Shown piece after piece: positions 34,962 to 42,659 of a DNA stretch of 64,000 bases. Each line of letters opens with the position of its first letter. Positions within the stretch are counted from its first letter, which is position 1. The stretch is from Candidatus Petromonas tenebris (GTDB taxonomy: Bacteria; Bacillota; Clostridia; Peptostreptococcales; Caminicellaceae). The notes beneath the pieces are model-generated. The model did not search any database. It was not told the origin of the DNA and was given only the letters and a program-made list of their open reading frames with translations. The position numbers and the translations under genes are program-made. The stretch spans positions 1 through 64,000 of the forward strand of contig JACCKY010000016.1 in the NCBI GenBank assembly GCA_014236755.1, read 5' to 3'.

Positions 34962-35668
34962 TGAAGGCTCTTATTTTAATGACAAGGGTACCAATTCCTG
35001 GGAGAACCAAGACACGTCTAATGGAAATTCTTTCGGGAGATGAGTGTGCAAAGCTTCACAAATGCTTTCTTATGGACTTATTCAATATTTTTAAATTTAT
35101 AAAGGATGATATCCAAATTTTTTTAACGTATACTCCCGAAAATTCATTTGATTTTATGAAAAGGTTAGTTCCTGATTATATAGAATGCTTTCCCCAGCAG
35201 GGAAAAGACCTAGGGGAGAGAATGTATAATGCCTTCAATTATATTTTTGATAAGGGCTATAAAAAGGTGGCTCTCATGGGCTCCGATATACCGGATATTC
35301 AACCTAAAGAGATTGAAAGTTCCTTTAAAAAACTGGAATGTAGTGATGTAGTGTTAGGGCCTACCCTTGATGGAGGATATTATTTCATAGGTATGAAAAG
35401 TCCCTGTAAAGATTTATTTGACAGTAAGTTGAAATGGGGAAATAAATCGGTGCTTGAAGGTACGGTAGATATAGCAAATAATCTAGGACTGGAGGTTGCA
35501 CTGATTAATAAACACAGGGATATAGACACAAAGGAGGATCTTTTTGCCTTTAAACAGAAGATAGATAGCGGTGAATTTAAAGATACAATCCTTCCCCATA
35601 ATACTATAAAATTTATAAATGACTACTGGAGTGAGAGAAAGTATGCTAAGAGATATATTAAAGGATAA
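34961..35668 (+). CDS. DUF2064 GT-A-fold transferase, rSAM/selenodomain-associated type 1
   Basis: 235 residues. LILMTRVPIPGRTKTRL near the N-terminus, MGSDIPDI near 107 and GPTLDGGYYFIGM near 128 are the DUF2064/TIGR04282 motifs, a nucleotidyl/glycosyl-transferase-like fold. It overlaps the GT2-type gene (ATGA) and the kinase-like gene, so the three are co-translated. The enzymatic role is not established; the operon context suggests one pathway for a small phosphorylated sugar-like product. Confidence 0.82.
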   Translation: MKALILMTRVPIPGRTKTRLMEILSGDECAKLHKCFLMDLFNIFKFIKDDIQIFLTYTPENSFDFMKRLVPDYIECFPQQGKDLGERMYNAFNYIFDKGYKKVALMGSDIPDIQPKEIESSFKKLECSDVVLGPTLDGGYYFIGMKSPCKDLFDSKLKWGNKSVLEGTVDIANNLGLEVALINKHRDIDTKEDLFAFKQKIDSGEFKDTILPHNTIKFINDYWSERKYAKRYIKG

Positions 35669-36644
35669 GATTAAAGACTATATATTGACAAAAAAAGTAG
35701 GTAGGGACTTGGATATATCCAAAGGCTTCAAAGTAGATTTTTTAGCCCAAGGAGAATATAACATTAATTACACTATTGACGACGGAAAAAGAAAATATGT
35801 TTTCAGAGTCAATACTGGAAGTCAGCTGGAGCTGGACAATCAGATAAGATATGAATATAATGCCATAAAAAGTCTTGAAATAAGTGGGGTGACTCCTAAG
35901 GTTTATTATTTAGATGACACCAAAGAGTTTTTCAACTATGGCATTTTAATTATGGAGTTTTTAGAGGGACGACCTCTAGAATACGATAAGGATATGGATA
36001 AGGCTGCAGGAATATTTTCAAGAATTCACTCAATAGATATTGATAGATTTCAAAATGATTTTATTATTGAGGAAAATATCTGCACCGAGAGGATAAAAGA
36101 AGGTAAAAGACTTCTAAAGGACTACTTGGAATCACCTAAGGTAGACAAGGCATTAAAGAAGTTCTTTGCAAAATTTTTAGATTGGGCAGAAAAAAATAAA
36201 GACAGGGAAAAATACTTTTTGGAAAATAGGTGGCATGTGATAAACAATACTGAAGTAAATTCCCATAACTTTATCATAGGGATGGAAAGAAGTTATTTGA
36301 TCGACTGGGAAAAACCCGTAATAAGTGATCCATGCCAGGATCTCACCCAGTTTCTAGCACCTACCACCACCCTATGGAAGGCAAATTACCTACTGTCTCC
36401 AGAAGAAAAGGATAGATTTTTTAAAGTCTATATAGAAGGTCTTGGAGGTGAAGACAAGGATATAAGGGAAAGAGTTCATTTGTATGACCCTTACCTACTG
36501 CTAAGGGCATTGTCATGGTGTGCCTATGCTTGGCTTGAGTATCAAAAGCCCGATAAAGAAATAAAAAATATGGATACATTTAGAAAAATAGAGCAGTATC
36601 TGGATGTAGATTTTATGAATAATTTACTGAAAGAATATTGGTAG
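35643..36644 (+). CDS. APH/choline-kinase-fold phosphotransferase with altered catalytic loop
   Basis: 333 residues. FLAQGEYNINYTI near 28 is the ATP-site loop, and MEFLEGRPL and the metal-binding IDWEKP near 230 are kinase-like. At the catalytic loop the usual HGDxxxxN reads NNTEVNSHNF: His and Asp are replaced and the final Asn is kept. So it may have a changed mechanism or substrate. The ATG at 35643 lies inside the end of the DUF2064 gene (26-nt overlap) after GGAGTGAGAG. The long C-terminal helical part resembles choline-kinase-like proteins. Confidence 0.72.
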   Translation: MLRDILKDKIKDYILTKKVGRDLDISKGFKVDFLAQGEYNINYTIDDGKRKYVFRVNTGSQLELDNQIRYEYNAIKSLEISGVTPKVYYLDDTKEFFNYGILIMEFLEGRPLEYDKDMDKAAGIFSRIHSIDIDRFQNDFIIEENICTERIKEGKRLLKDYLESPKVDKALKKFFAKFLDWAEKNKDREKYFLENRWHVINNTEVNSHNFIIGMERSYLIDWEKPVISDPCQDLTQFLAPTTTLWKANYLLSPEEKDRFFKVYIEGLGGEDKDIRERVHLYDPYLLLRALSWCAYAWLEYQKPDKEIKNMDTFRKIEQYLDVDFMNNLLKEYW

Positions 36645-36651
36645 CGGCGAG

Positions 36652-36677
36652 AACAAAGCGTCTGACGACGCTTTGTT
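36652..36677 (+). terminator. Hairpin after the kinase-like gene
   Basis: AACAAAGCGTC, loop TGAC, GACGCTTTGTT: an 11-bp perfect stem 8 nt after the stop, with only a short T-poor tail. Beyond it, 36678-36770 is low-complexity sequence made of drifting TTCGTAGTTAGTAG and CTTAGTTCTTAGCTCTTGGC repeats, with no coding content. Confidence 0.6.
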
Positions 36678-36845
36678 AGTTCGTAGTTAGTAGTTCGTAG
36701 TTGGTAGCCCTGATTAGCTCTTAGTTCTTAGCTCTTGGCTCTTGGCAAATCCTAGTCGTTCTTTAGGGTCTTTCTTTAGCCTTTTTAATATTTAACTGGT
36801 AAAAGTTTGTAATTCATCACAAAAAATGTTTAAGTTCCTTGGCGA

Positions 36846-36880
36846 GAAAAAAAGCAGCGTTCGCTGCTTTTTTTTAACAG
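36846..36880. terminator. Bidirectional terminator
   Basis: GCAGCG/CGCTGC stem (36854-36867) flanked by AAAAAAA on the left and TTTTTTTT on the right, so it stops transcripts from both sides. The LysR gene's stop lies at its right edge. Confidence 0.9.
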
Positions 36881-37764
36881 AATCCTCTTTTAGAAGATTT
36901 GATAAAGTTGAGAAAATCCGTTTCATAGGGATTTAGACTATAATCCTTTTTATGTGCGATGTAAAAAGTACTGATTATTTCTAAGTCCTCAATTTCGATT
37001 TCCTTTAATACACCATCCTTTAATTCCCTTTTTATAGTCAACTCAGGTATAAAAGAAATTCCTTTTCCGGATATAACAGAGGTCTTGATTGCTTCCATGG
37101 AGTTAAGCTCATAGATGATATTTAAATCATCGATTTTAACTCCATGGGGTTTTAAGGATTCAACAATAGTCCTCTTTGTACCTGAGCCTTCTTCACGAAA
37201 TATCAAAGGAAGCTTCGTAAGTTCCTGGATAGATATTTTATCCTTGACAAGGGGTAGTGATGTAACCAGTAGAAGTCTATCAGAGGTAATTTTCTGGATT
37301 TTAAGTTCCTTGTTTTTTTCACTTCCGTGAAGTATGCCTATATTTACTGTTTTGCTTAACAGATTCTCAATAACTTTACTGGTATTACTTATTTCCAAGT
37401 TGATATCAATGTCTTTGTTGTTTTGTTTATAAACATATATACTACATGGCAGGGCATATTCTCCCACCGCTTTGCATGAACCTATCAATAAATGTTTCTT
37501 ATGGGTTTTGAGATTTTCAAGATCTCTTTCAATATTATCTTGAAGAGATAGGATAGTAGTTGCATAATCGAAAACGACCTTTCCTGCTTCAGTAAGCTCT
37601 ACTCCCTTATTACTTCTATTAAGAAGGTTTACCTGGAGTTCTTTTTCTAAAGCTTGAATTTGCATACTGAGACCGGGCTGTGTTAGATGGAGTATTTTGG
37701 CAGCCTTCGATATACTGTTTGCTTTTACAGTTACATAAAACGCCTTTAGATACTGAATATTCAT
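36874..37764 (-). CDS. LysR-family transcriptional regulator
   Basis: 296 residues. N-terminal winged helix (AFYVTVKANSISKAAKILHL, then TQPGLSMQIQALE), then the effector domain with GSCKAVGEYALP near 96. Divergent from the flavoprotein gene at 38027 with a 262-bp shared intergenic region, the usual arrangement for a LysR regulator and its target. That region contains ATAGTATTTTCTCATAGAAACTAT-like dyads just upstream of the LysR start that could be its binding sites. The effector is unknown; sulfur status is a guess from the target genes. Confidence 0.9.
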   Translation of the reverse strand: MNIQYLKAFYVTVKANSISKAAKILHLTQPGLSMQIQALEKELQVNLLNRSNKGVELTEAGKVVFDYATTILSLQDNIERDLENLKTHKKHLLIGSCKAVGEYALPCSIYVYKQNNKDIDINLEISNTSKVIENLLSKTVNIGILHGSEKNKELKIQKITSDRLLLVTSLPLVKDKISIQELTKLPLIFREEGSGTKRTIVESLKPHGVKIDDLNIIYELNSMEAIKTSVISGKGISFIPELTIKRELKDGVLKEIEIEDLEIISTFYIAHKKDYSLNPYETDFLNFIKSSKRGFC

Positions 37765-38026
37765 ATAACCACCTATTATGATTTATAGTATTTTCTCATA
37801 GAAACTATTATACCATAAAAAATCATAATATATCTTTTAAATTAAATAAAACTACTTTTACTTTAGAATATGAGTAGCTATAATAATTTATTATTATACA
37901 TCATAAATAATGCTTATTAAATGATAAGACGAATTTATATTATAATTAATCTAAGGATTGTAAAGATTTTAACAAAGGTCGTTTGATAATAATCAAGCTT
38001 AAAGAAAAAAAGAAGGGGGCAAAAAT

Positions 38027-39859
38027 ATGGATAAAGTTACCTATCCAAAGAAAGCTTTGGATAAGATGCAGGAAATAGTGAATGACTGTATGGGAGATGC
38101 TCCTCCATACTGTGAAGCAACATGTCCGATGCATACCGATGTAAAAGGATATGTAAATCTTATCGCAGATGGAAAACATAAGGAAGCGGTAAATGTAATC
38201 AGGGAAAAGCTTTTTATACCTAGAGTACTGGGGAGAATTTGTGCACATCCATGTGAAGAACAGTGTAAGCGTGAAAAAGAGTTTAGACAGCCAATGTCCA
38301 TCGCTGCACTGAAAAGGTTTGCTGCAGACCATTATGACGATGAAAAGGATTGGGACTTAAAAATTGAACCTGAAAATGGCAAAACAGTAGCTGTGATCGG
38401 AGCAGGACCTGCAGGAGCACAGGCAGCTCTTGACCTAAGAAGAAAAGGGTACAAGGTAACCATATATGAAAGACTTCCAGTGGTTGGAGGCATGATGAGA
38501 GTTGGAATACCTGAGTACAGACTGCCAAGACATATTATTGATCATGAATATAGCCTTCTCAATAAGATAGGTGTTGAATTTAAAATGGGAGTTGAAGTTG
38601 GGAAGGATATCTCCTTTGACGAAATTAAAGATAAGCATGACGCAGTAGTGATAGCGGTAGGAGCTCATAAAGGGGTTGTAATTCCCATTCCTGGTCATGA
38701 CCTTGATGGAGTTTTAGATGCAGTTAATTTCTTAAGAGAGGTAAGTCTTACAAGAAAATACGATATAGGAAAGAAAATAGCAGTAATAGGTGGAGGTAAC
38801 GTTGCTATAGACGTTGCTAGAAGTGCCAGAAGAGTTGGAGCCGAAGAAGTACATTTGGTATGTTTAGAGTCAAAACCAGAAATGCCTGCCCATGATTGGG
38901 AGATTGAAGAGGCTGAGGAAGAAGGAGTAATCCTTCACGATGGTTTCGGACCAGAGCAGATAATAGGTAAAGACGGTAAAGTAGCTGGATTCCAGATTAA
39001 AAAGTGTACATCAGTATTTGATAAGGACGGCAAGTTTAATCCACAATATGATGAAAATATCAAGGAAACTTTAGAGGTAGACAATGTTATATTTGCCGTA
39101 GGCCAGGCTGTAGATAACTCCTTTGTTCCCGAAGGAAAGCTTGAGACTGTAAGAGGTGGAAGATTTAAGGCAGATCCTACCACTTTACAAACAAAAATAG
39201 AAAAAGTATTTATAGCAGGAGATGCAAGTGGTAGATCAGTTATAGCGATAGAAGCAATGGCTGAAGGAAGAAAGGCTGCTATTTCAGTTGATAGATACTT
39301 AAAGGGTCAGGATATGTTTGCAGATAGACAGTACGAGGGTACCTATGAGACTTGGCTTGAAACAGAGCTTAAGGAGGATGTCGTTGATCTTCCTAGAATA
39401 GAAACGTCTAAAGTAAAACCTGAAGAAAGAATTAAGAATTTTGATGAGGTTGACTTAGGATTTACAGAGGAACAAGCGGTAAAAGAAGCATCAAGATGTT
39501 TAGCGTGTGAATGTAAACTCTGTATGAAGGAATGTGAAATGCTGAATGATTACTGTGAATGCCCGAAGGAATTGTTTGAAAGCATACTTAAGACTGGTGA
39601 GATAGACCCGATAATTCCTTATTCATGTAACATGTGCAGCCAATGTACTCTAGTATGTCCTAAGGAATTTGAAATGAAAGACAGATTTATGGATATAAGA
39701 AAACAGATGATAAAAGCAAACGGTGGTAAATCACCTATTAAGGGTCATAAGGCCATAGAGATGCATCAGGCCTTAGGTTTCTCAAAGCTATTTAACACTG
39801 CCAAACCGGCTAAATATGGTTATAACGAGGCAGATGTTAAGGAAAAAGGGAGGTCTTAA
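38027..39859 (+). CDS. GltD-like FAD/NAD(P)H oxidoreductase with C-terminal HdrC-like ferredoxin
   Basis: 610 residues. N-terminal Cys motifs (CEATCPMHTD near 30; CAHPCEEQCKRE) as in GltD/NfnB; FAD site VIGAGPAGAQAA near 126; NAD(P) site VIGGGNVAIDVA near 255; the GDASGRS flavin loop near 397; then CKLCMKEC and CNMCSQCTLVCP near 495-545, a [4Fe-4S] domain like HdrC/GlpC. It would feed NAD(P)H electrons to the CCG protein encoded next. The gene is divergent from a LysR regulator and heads an operon with a CCG protein, a surface rhodanese and a VTT protein. RBS AAGAAGGGGGC. No glutamate synthase large subunit is nearby. Confidence 0.85.
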   Translation: MDKVTYPKKALDKMQEIVNDCMGDAPPYCEATCPMHTDVKGYVNLIADGKHKEAVNVIREKLFIPRVLGRICAHPCEEQCKREKEFRQPMSIAALKRFAADHYDDEKDWDLKIEPENGKTVAVIGAGPAGAQAALDLRRKGYKVTIYERLPVVGGMMRVGIPEYRLPRHIIDHEYSLLNKIGVEFKMGVEVGKDISFDEIKDKHDAVVIAVGAHKGVVIPIPGHDLDGVLDAVNFLREVSLTRKYDIGKKIAVIGGGNVAIDVARSARRVGAEEVHLVCLESKPEMPAHDWEIEEAEEEGVILHDGFGPEQIIGKDGKVAGFQIKKCTSVFDKDGKFNPQYDENIKETLEVDNVIFAVGQAVDNSFVPEGKLETVRGGRFKADPTTLQTKIEKVFIAGDASGRSVIAIEAMAEGRKAAISVDRYLKGQDMFADRQYEGTYETWLETELKEDVVDLPRIETSKVKPEERIKNFDEVDLGFTEEQAVKEASRCLACECKLCMKECEMLNDYCECPKELFESILKTGEIDPIIPYSCNMCSQCTLVCPKEFEMKDRFMDIRKQMIKANGGKSPIKGHKAIEMHQALGFSKLFNTAKPAKYGYNEADVKEKGRS

Positions 39860-39860
39860 A

Positions 39861-40634
39861 ATGAGTAAAAAGACAAAAAGAGTATTTGTACCTGGCTGTA
39901 GCTTGCCCTCATATAATCCTGAAGCGGTAAAAAAGACACTGGAATACCTTCAAAAGAAGCTTCCAGGAACAGGAGCCATATTAAAATGTTGCGGAAAACC
40001 AACTAAGGCCTTAGGTCAGCTAGATAAATTTCATGAAAGATACGATCAGTTTCAGGCTGAGGTTGATAAATTGGGTGCCGATGAAATTATAGTTGCTTGT
40101 CAATCATGTTTTTTAACTATGACGGAAAATAGTCCTAATCAAAAAGTTATATCATTATGGGAATTATTACCTAAAATAGGATTGCCGGAAGAATCCGTGG
40201 GAATAGGAAAGAATAGCGATATAGTATTTGCAATACATGATTCATGTCCTACAAGAAATAGAGCTACAATCCATGAGGGAATAAGATGGATTATTAATGA
40301 ACTGGGTTATAAATATGAAGAACCCCCTCATACCAGGGAAACTACCAGATGCTGTGGCTTTGGAGGTATGGTTGTTCCTGCAAATCCCGACTTAGCACTA
40401 AGGGTAATGAAAAGAAGGACTTCAGAGATGGAGTCAGATTATGTAGTAGCATATTGTGCTGCCTGTAGAGAATCTATGGTAAAGGGCGGCAAGAAAGCAG
40501 TTCATATACTAGACTTGATATTTGGGGGACCATGGAATTCAAAATCTGAATTTCCGGGAGTTCCGGGAAGTCCTATAAAAGCTTGGGCTAATAGATACAA
40601 GTCAAAGAAAAATATTAACAAAGTATTGGGATAA
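39861..40634 (+). CDS. CCG-domain Fe-S protein (HdrB/GlpC-like)
   Basis: 257 residues with two CCG domains: LKCCGKP near 38 and TRCCGFGG near 160, each with upstream cysteines (VPGCSLPSY, CQSCF, HDSCPTR, CAAC). In heterodisulfide reductase subunit B such domains bind the clusters that split disulfides. It follows the GltD/HdrC-like protein by 1 nt with RBS GGGAGG. Together they look like an NAD(P)H-dependent two-subunit reductase for a disulfide, polysulfide or persulfide substrate (inference from the rhodanese next door). Confidence 0.83.
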   Translation: MSKKTKRVFVPGCSLPSYNPEAVKKTLEYLQKKLPGTGAILKCCGKPTKALGQLDKFHERYDQFQAEVDKLGADEIIVACQSCFLTMTENSPNQKVISLWELLPKIGLPEESVGIGKNSDIVFAIHDSCPTRNRATIHEGIRWIINELGYKYEEPPHTRETTRCCGFGGMVVPANPDLALRVMKRRTSEMESDYVVAYCAACRESMVKGGKKAVHILDLIFGGPWNSKSEFPGVPGSPIKAWANRYKSKKNINKVLG

Positions 40635-40641
40635 GATTCGT

Positions 40642-40673
40642 TTTTAAGGGAAAGAAAAATCTTTCCCTTAAAA
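40642..40673 (+). promoter_or_regulatory. Intercistronic hairpin before the rhodanese gene
   Basis: TTTTAAGGGAAAGA faces TCTTTCCCTTAAAA, a 14-bp perfect stem. It is followed by AT-rich sequence without a clean T-run. It may be a partial terminator or stability element; some of the rhodanese message may start downstream of it. Confidence 0.65.
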
Positions 40674-40719
40674 TAAAAACTATTTAGTTAAAAAATTTAC
40701 AAGAGGGAGGAGCAAATTA

Positions 40720-41694
40720 ATGAAGAAGTTATTATTAGTAATTTTATCTCTAGTATTAGTATTTTCTTTTGCAGCATGCAGTTCACCAGATGTAAAGACA
40801 GATAAGGAACTTGAAAAGCAGCAAAGCAAGTATGATGAATACGCAGATCCTAGTGTGATCATGAGTGCAAAGGATGCAAAGCAGCTTATTGAATCTGATG
40901 AAAAAGTAGTAGTTATTGATATTAGAAAAGCTCCAGAATACTTATTAGGACATATACCTAAGGCTATAAATATTTGGAGAGATGATTACAGTGCCGATAA
41001 AGGTGAATATCCATTTGGCGGTATGAGGGCAAGCATTGAGAAGTTTGTGAAATTATTAGGAGATTTAGGAATTGACAATGATACTATGGTTTTACTTTAC
41101 GATGCAAAGGGAGACTATGATGCAGCTAGATTCTTCTGGCAGTTAGAAATGGTTGGACACAAGAAAATGGCTTTAATAGACGGAGGAATTAATGGTTGGA
41201 AGGCATCAGGATTCGATACTACAACTAAAAAACCGGAAGTTAAGGCTACAACATATAAGTTTGAAGGTGAACCTGATTTGAGTAAGCTAGCAACTCTTGA
41301 GGACGTAAAGGCAGCTATCGATGATCCAAATGTAGTAATATTAGATACTCGTTCAATAGGAGAAGCTACTGGAAAAGATTTAAAAAGCGGTGCCTATAGA
41401 AAGGGAAGAATTCCTTCAAGTATATGGATTGAGTATAAGGAAGCTATTTACGTAGGAGAAGGAGAGGACACAACCTTCAAGACTGCTAAAGAGCTTAAGG
41501 AAATATATGAAGCTAAGGGAATAACCCCAGATAAAACTATTATACCTTACTGTCAATCCGGTGTACGTTCTGCCCATACTACATTTGTATTAAGTAAGCT
41601 GTTGGGATATAAAAACGTTAAGAACTATGATGGATCATGGATTGAGTGGAGTTATAATGAGGATTTACCATTAGAAACTGGAGAAATAAAATAA
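40720..41694 (+). CDS. Lipoprotein sulfurtransferase with two rhodanese domains, second
   Basis: 324 residues. Signal peptide and lipobox FAAC (Cys about 20), short linker, first rhodanese domain with LLYDAKGDYDAARF lacking the Cys, second with the active loop YCQSGVRSAH near 283. Paralogous to the protein at 27806 but with loop CQSGVRS instead of CKSAVRA, and GYRKGRIPSSIW before it. It is exported and anchored, so it should work on extracellular thiosulfate or polysulfide. Co-oriented with the flavoprotein and CCG genes upstream and the VTT gene downstream. RBS GAGGGAGGAG. Confidence 0.88.
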   Translation: MKKLLLVILSLVLVFSFAACSSPDVKTDKELEKQQSKYDEYADPSVIMSAKDAKQLIESDEKVVVIDIRKAPEYLLGHIPKAINIWRDDYSADKGEYPFGGMRASIEKFVKLLGDLGIDNDTMVLLYDAKGDYDAARFFWQLEMVGHKKMALIDGGINGWKASGFDTTTKKPEVKATTYKFEGEPDLSKLATLEDVKAAIDDPNVVILDTRSIGEATGKDLKSGAYRKGRIPSSIWIEYKEAIYVGEGEDTTFKTAKELKEIYEAKGITPDKTIIPYCQSGVRSAHTTFVLSKLLGYKNVKNYDGSWIEWSYNEDLPLETGEIK

Positions 41695-41758
41695 TAGGTA
41701 ATAAGAATGATGGGTGGTCCATAGACCCTCCCCCTCATTTAGAATGGAGGTGCTTTTA

Positions 41759-42469
41759 ATGGCAAAGGCAAAGCAAGCTGATCAAAAGAAAAAGTCAGAT
41801 ATAGGAAAACTGATAATTGCCGCATTAGTAATTGGACTAGGATTTTTTATAGCTTGGAAAACTGGAGTAGTTAGTAAGCTTAAAGATGTCCAGGCGATGC
41901 AGGCCTTCTTGAAATCATTTGGAGTGTGGGGATATCTTGTTTTTATATTGGTCTTTATTGCATCATGTGTATTTATGCTGCCAGGATCAATGCTTACCAT
42001 AGTAGCGGGAATCGCTTTTGGTCCAATAATAGGTGGAGTTGTTTCATTGATAGGGGCAACCCTTGGTGCTACTGCAGCATTCCTTGTTGCTAAATATGTA
42101 GCTAGAGGCATGATTGAAAGCAAGATTGGCCAAAACGAAATGTTTAAAAAAATTGATGATGGAGTTGAAAAGAATGGAACTAGCTTTTTAATACTGACTC
42201 GTTTAGTTCCCGTGTTCCCATTTTCTTTTCAGAATTATGCTTACGGATTAACTAAAATAAAACTAGGAACATACTTCATAGTATCATTGATTTGTATGGC
42301 GCCGGGAGCCTTTATTTACGCATATATGGCCGGTGAAATAGTAACAAATGGTTTTTCAACGGGATTGCTGGTTAAGTTTGCTGCGGCAGGAGTGATATTA
42401 TTCCTGATTTCATTAATACCTAAATATATAGCTAAGAAAAAAGGTATTAATATGGAAGAGTTGAAATAA
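41759..42469 (+). CDS. VTT (TVP38/TMEM64/DedA-like) membrane protein
   Basis: 236 residues. One N-terminal helix, then the VTT core with PGSMLTIVAGIAFG near 83, GATLGATAAFLVAKY near 110 and the RLVPVFPFSFQNYAYG re-entrant segment near 163. Members act in membrane homeostasis or lipid flipping; a transport role for small solutes is debated. The ATG at 41759 follows ATGGAGGTG; the frame from 41714 runs through a small hairpin (GGGTGGTC/GACCCTCCC). The gene is the last of the sulfur operon, so a role with the rhodanese is possible but unproven. Confidence 0.82.
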   Translation: MAKAKQADQKKKSDIGKLIIAALVIGLGFFIAWKTGVVSKLKDVQAMQAFLKSFGVWGYLVFILVFIASCVFMLPGSMLTIVAGIAFGPIIGGVVSLIGATLGATAAFLVAKYVARGMIESKIGQNEMFKKIDDGVEKNGTSFLILTRLVPVFPFSFQNYAYGLTKIKLGTYFIVSLICMAPGAFIYAYMAGEIVTNGFSTGLLVKFAAAGVILFLISLIPKYIAKKKGINMEELK

Positions 42470-42522
42470 TATAAATTATTGTCAAAAATGTACTAATAAA
42501 GCTATATAGAAACGATTTTGAT

Positions 42523-42551
42523 AGAGCATGCACAGGTATGCTCTTTTTTTG
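42523..42551 (+). terminator. Terminator of the flavoprotein-rhodanese-VTT operon
   Basis: AGAGCAT (42523-42529) pairs with ATGCTCT (42538-42544), followed by TTTTTTG. The stem-loop is almost the same word as the terminators at 47941 and 60778. Confidence 0.9.
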
Positions 42552-42659
42552 TTAAGGTGGCAGGGGATTTGAAAAATAATTCTGAATCTAGTAAAATTAG
42601 TATTAAATTAAGATAATTTCATAAACTGCAAATTTCAGTGGGCGGAAGGTGAATAGAGA

